Assembly: GCA_028292565.1 (NCBI GenBank)
Contig: JAQGMD010000097.1
Location: 1-15,412 of the forward strand
Direction: 5' to 3'
DNA: 15,412 nucleotides
Source: Burkholderia sp.
GTDB lineage: Bacteria > Pseudomonadota > Gammaproteobacteria > Burkholderiales > Burkholderiaceae
Below are positions 13,593-15,412 of the stretch, one piece after another. Numbering within the stretch: position 1 is the first letter of the stretch; each line of letters begins with the position of its first letter. The notes below the pieces were generated by a model. The model worked only from the letters and a program-made list of their open reading frames with translations. It did no database searches and had not been told where the DNA came from. Made by a program: the position numbers and the translations under genes.

Positions 13593-15038
13593 ATGGATTA
13601 CGATCTCATTGTCATCGGCGCCGGAGGCGCCGGCCTAGCCGCTGCAGTTACAGCTGCAGAGGCCGGCCTTACGGTCCTCATCTTCGAGTCAGAGTCCGAG
13701 ATTGGGGGGTCTACACAACTTTCCGCCGGAATGTTGACCGCTGCAGGCACTTCCGTCCAGAAGGACCTCGGGATCGAAGATACCCCCGAGCGGTTTTATC
13801 AGCATTACATGGACTTGAACCAGTGGCGGGTGCTGCCCGGGCCCACAATGGCGTACTGCCGTGGGGCCGCTCCCGTGGTGGAGTGGTTGAAGGGGCTTGG
13901 GCTGGAGCTGCCGTCAAAGCCGTCGGCGAATGCCCATACACCCGGACTGACGCGCGCTGGCGTAGAGGACATCTGGCGCGGCCACGTTCCAAAGGACCAA
14001 GGCTACGGGTTGGTTCAGACCTTGGACCGCGCCCGCCGCAAACTGCAGGTCGAACTAATCCTCAACACCAGGGTGCAAAAACTGCTTATCGAGGACGGCA
14101 GCGTAGGTGGCGTTATCGCTGACGACATCGAGATAACTGCCTCCAGTGTTGTTGTTGCATGCGGCGGCCTTGCTCAAAACCCGGATCTGGTTGCCGAATA
14201 CTTTCCGGACGCACTCGAAGCAGGCGACGCTGGATTCGTGGTGGCCGCCCCGGGCAGCCGCGGGGACCATATCGGTTTCGCCAAGGCAAACGATCTGTCC
14301 CTTTTCGGCAGGGGTTGGGGCCTTTTGCTGATCACTGCTTATTTCCAGCGCTATCACCACTGGCAGAGCGGCTTCCCGCCGGCTTCCCGCGTCTATGTCA
14401 ATGCCGGGGGGCGCCGGTTCATGGACGAGGACGCCGCATACGCAGTCAGCCCGGGAATCTTCAAAGACAACGGCGGGTGGGCCTGGGCGATCTTCGATGA
14501 AAAGGCCAGGACCGGTCTCCCGGGCGGTTATGCGGACTGGAACGCCGAAAACATCGCGAAGGAAGCAGCCCAGGGACGCACCGTCATGGCTGACACTATA
14601 GAGGAACTGGCCGAAATGCTGGGCGTCGACCCTCGAACCTTGAAAGCCACCGTTCGGCGGTTCAACGAGCAAATGACAGCCGGTTGGGACCGAGACTTCC
14701 TCAGGCATGAAACGCTCAAAGCCAAGGGCAGCGACCCCCACCTCGACCCGATAGCAGCAGGACCGTTTTACGCTGTCAAGATGGTCCCGGGTGAGCTGGT
14801 CTGCACCCACACCGGCCTGCAGATCGATGACAGGGCCAGGGTTCTCGATGCACATGGGGAAATCGTTCGGGGACTGTATGCAGCCGGTGAGGCTGCGGGC
14901 GGGGTTCTTGGCGAGCGGTACGTCGGCGGTGGGAACTCCATCGCGCACGCACTCACTCTGGGCAGGATAGCGGCCTTGGATGCCGCTGCAAGGTTGCCGG
15001 CACCAACGATTAGCGCCGCTGGGAAGGCCGGGGAATGA
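13593..15038 (+). CDS. FAD-dependent oxidoreductase, fumarate reductase/KstD-like flavoprotein
   Basis: The 481 residues belong to the FAD_binding_2 family. VIGAGGAGLAAA (7-18) with E32 forms the FAD fold and IGGSTQLSAG (37-46) is the usual second FAD contact. VYVNAGGRRFMDEDAA lies in the middle, and the C-terminal FAD motif GLYAAGEAAGG precedes ERYVGGGNSIAHALTLGR. Family members include soluble fumarate reductases, 3-ketosteroid delta-1-dehydrogenases and related enzymes that add or remove hydrogens next to a carbonyl. Length fits the single-chain form without heme or FMN domains. There is no export signal, so it should be cytoplasmic. The ribosome-binding site is weak (AAAGAAAG), 23 bp after the SDR stop, so translation may be coupled. 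A KstD-type C=C desaturase or reductase on a keto intermediate is an inference. Confidence 0.85.
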   Translation: MDYDLIVIGAGGAGLAAAVTAAEAGLTVLIFESESEIGGSTQLSAGMLTAAGTSVQKDLGIEDTPERFYQHYMDLNQWRVLPGPTMAYCRGAAPVVEWLKGLGLELPSKPSANAHTPGLTRAGVEDIWRGHVPKDQGYGLVQTLDRARRKLQVELILNTRVQKLLIEDGSVGGVIADDIEITASSVVVACGGLAQNPDLVAEYFPDALEAGDAGFVVAAPGSRGDHIGFAKANDLSLFGRGWGLLLITAYFQRYHHWQSGFPPASRVYVNAGGRRFMDEDAAYAVSPGIFKDNGGWAWAIFDEKARTGLPGGYADWNAENIAKEAAQGRTVMADTIEELAEMLGVDPRTLKATVRRFNEQMTAGWDRDFLRHETLKAKGSDPHLDPIAAGPFYAVKMVPGELVCTHTGLQIDDRARVLDAHGEIVRGLYAAGEAAGGVLGERYVGGGNSIAHALTLGRIAALDAAARLPAPTISAAGKAGE

Positions 15039-15412
15039 GCCTCGCAACTGAAATTACCTTCACCCTGAGACAGAAACTCATTGAAGCCGTCGGACCGGCG
15101 AACGTCATCACCGATCCGGGAATTATGGAACAGTACCGGCGCGACATGCAGCCCTTGGCAAGCGCCGGAACCCCGCTGGCCGTTGTACGCCCTGCCACAA
15201 CGGATGAAGTGGTGCGGGTGGTCAGGGCTTGTGCCTCGGCGGGTGTTCCGTTGATCCCGCGTGGTGCAGGCTCAGGCATGACAGGGGCTGCCAACTCCGT
15301 TGATGGCGCCGTAACGCTGGTGACGTCCAGAATGAATGCGGTCCTGGAGATCAGCGCTGCGGAACATCTGTGCGTTGTCCAGCCGGGTGTGGTCACACTT
15401 GACTTGAAGAAA
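15035..15412 (+). CDS. GlcD-like FAD-linked oxidase (3' truncated by window)
   Basis: Only the first 126 residues are present, and the frame is open to the end of the window. They form the start of a PCMH-type FAD-binding domain: VVRPATTDEVVRVVRACASAG followed by the pyrophosphate loop PRGAGSGMTGAA (75-86), as in glycolate oxidase subunit GlcD, D-lactate dehydrogenases and alkyl-dihydroxyacetonephosphate synthase. These enzymes oxidise 2-hydroxy acids. The ATG overlaps the preceding stop codon (ATGA), so translation is probably coupled. The full length and C-terminal domain cannot be seen. Confidence 0.85.
   Translation, partial: MSLATEITFTLRQKLIEAVGPANVITDPGIMEQYRRDMQPLASAGTPLAVVRPATTDEVVRVVRACASAGVPLIPRGAGSGMTGAANSVDGAVTLVTSRMNAVLEISAAEHLCVVQPGVVTLDLKK

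Noticed and set aside
14055..15047. A 330-codon minus-strand open frame
   Set aside because: It lies wholly opposite the FAD flavoprotein gene, which has clear family motifs; long antisense frames are expected in high-GC DNA.
1..15412. CRISPR array, tRNA or rRNA genes, transposase genes
   Set aside because: No regularly spaced repeats, RNA gene signatures or DDE/tyrosine recombinase frames were seen on either strand.

Overview
The window is high-GC DNA with tightly packed genes, Shine-Dalgarno starts and G/C-rich wobble positions. It suits an actinobacterial chromosome, probably Micrococcaceae (Arthrobacter-like). That placement is an inference from overall style and gene content, as no rRNA or other marker gene is present. 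No tRNA, rRNA, CRISPR array or intact transposase was seen.

Left flank (1-1020): the 3' part of a ROK-family gene, probably a NagC/XylR-type sugar-responsive repressor whose N-terminal DNA-binding domain lies off the window.

Island (about 1150-8363): three genes that look like phage-defence cargo. They are an Abi_2/AbiD-F HEPN protein (1681-2688), a 1008-residue protein with a PD-(D/E)XK-like nuclease N-terminus and a long helical body (2762-5788), and a membrane-anchored NB-ARC ATPase with C-terminal TPRs (6040-8145). The first two are close enough to form an operon. The third has its own 251-bp leader and more A/T-rich codons. A related bipartite motif (11 conserved bases, 9 variable, 6 conserved) occurs in the same orientation at 1150 and 8338, just outside these genes and just inside the ends of the two chromosomal-looking neighbours. 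The simplest reading is an inserted element whose recombinase is missing. A possible minus-strand small gene and several inverted repeats lie between the left motif and the Abi gene.

Right flank, minus strand (8456-11983): a CynX/NimT-type MFS transporter, a classical SDR oxidoreductase and an MHS-type metabolite:proton symporter. The symporter and SDR form a transcription unit.

Right flank, plus strand (12308 to the end): a SnoaL/NTF2-like protein, a second SDR, an FAD-dependent fumarate-reductase/KstD-like flavoprotein and the start of a GlcD-like FAD-linked oxidase, with gaps of 32 and 23 bp and a 4-bp ATGA overlap. The divergent 324-bp region holds three copies of GTGC-N4-AACGCA plus a half copy, probably the operator of a regulator encoded elsewhere. 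Together, the symporter plus the two SDRs and two flavin oxidoreductases look like an uptake-and-oxidation module for a small hydroxylated, perhaps cyclic, carbon source. The substrate cannot be named from sequence alone.
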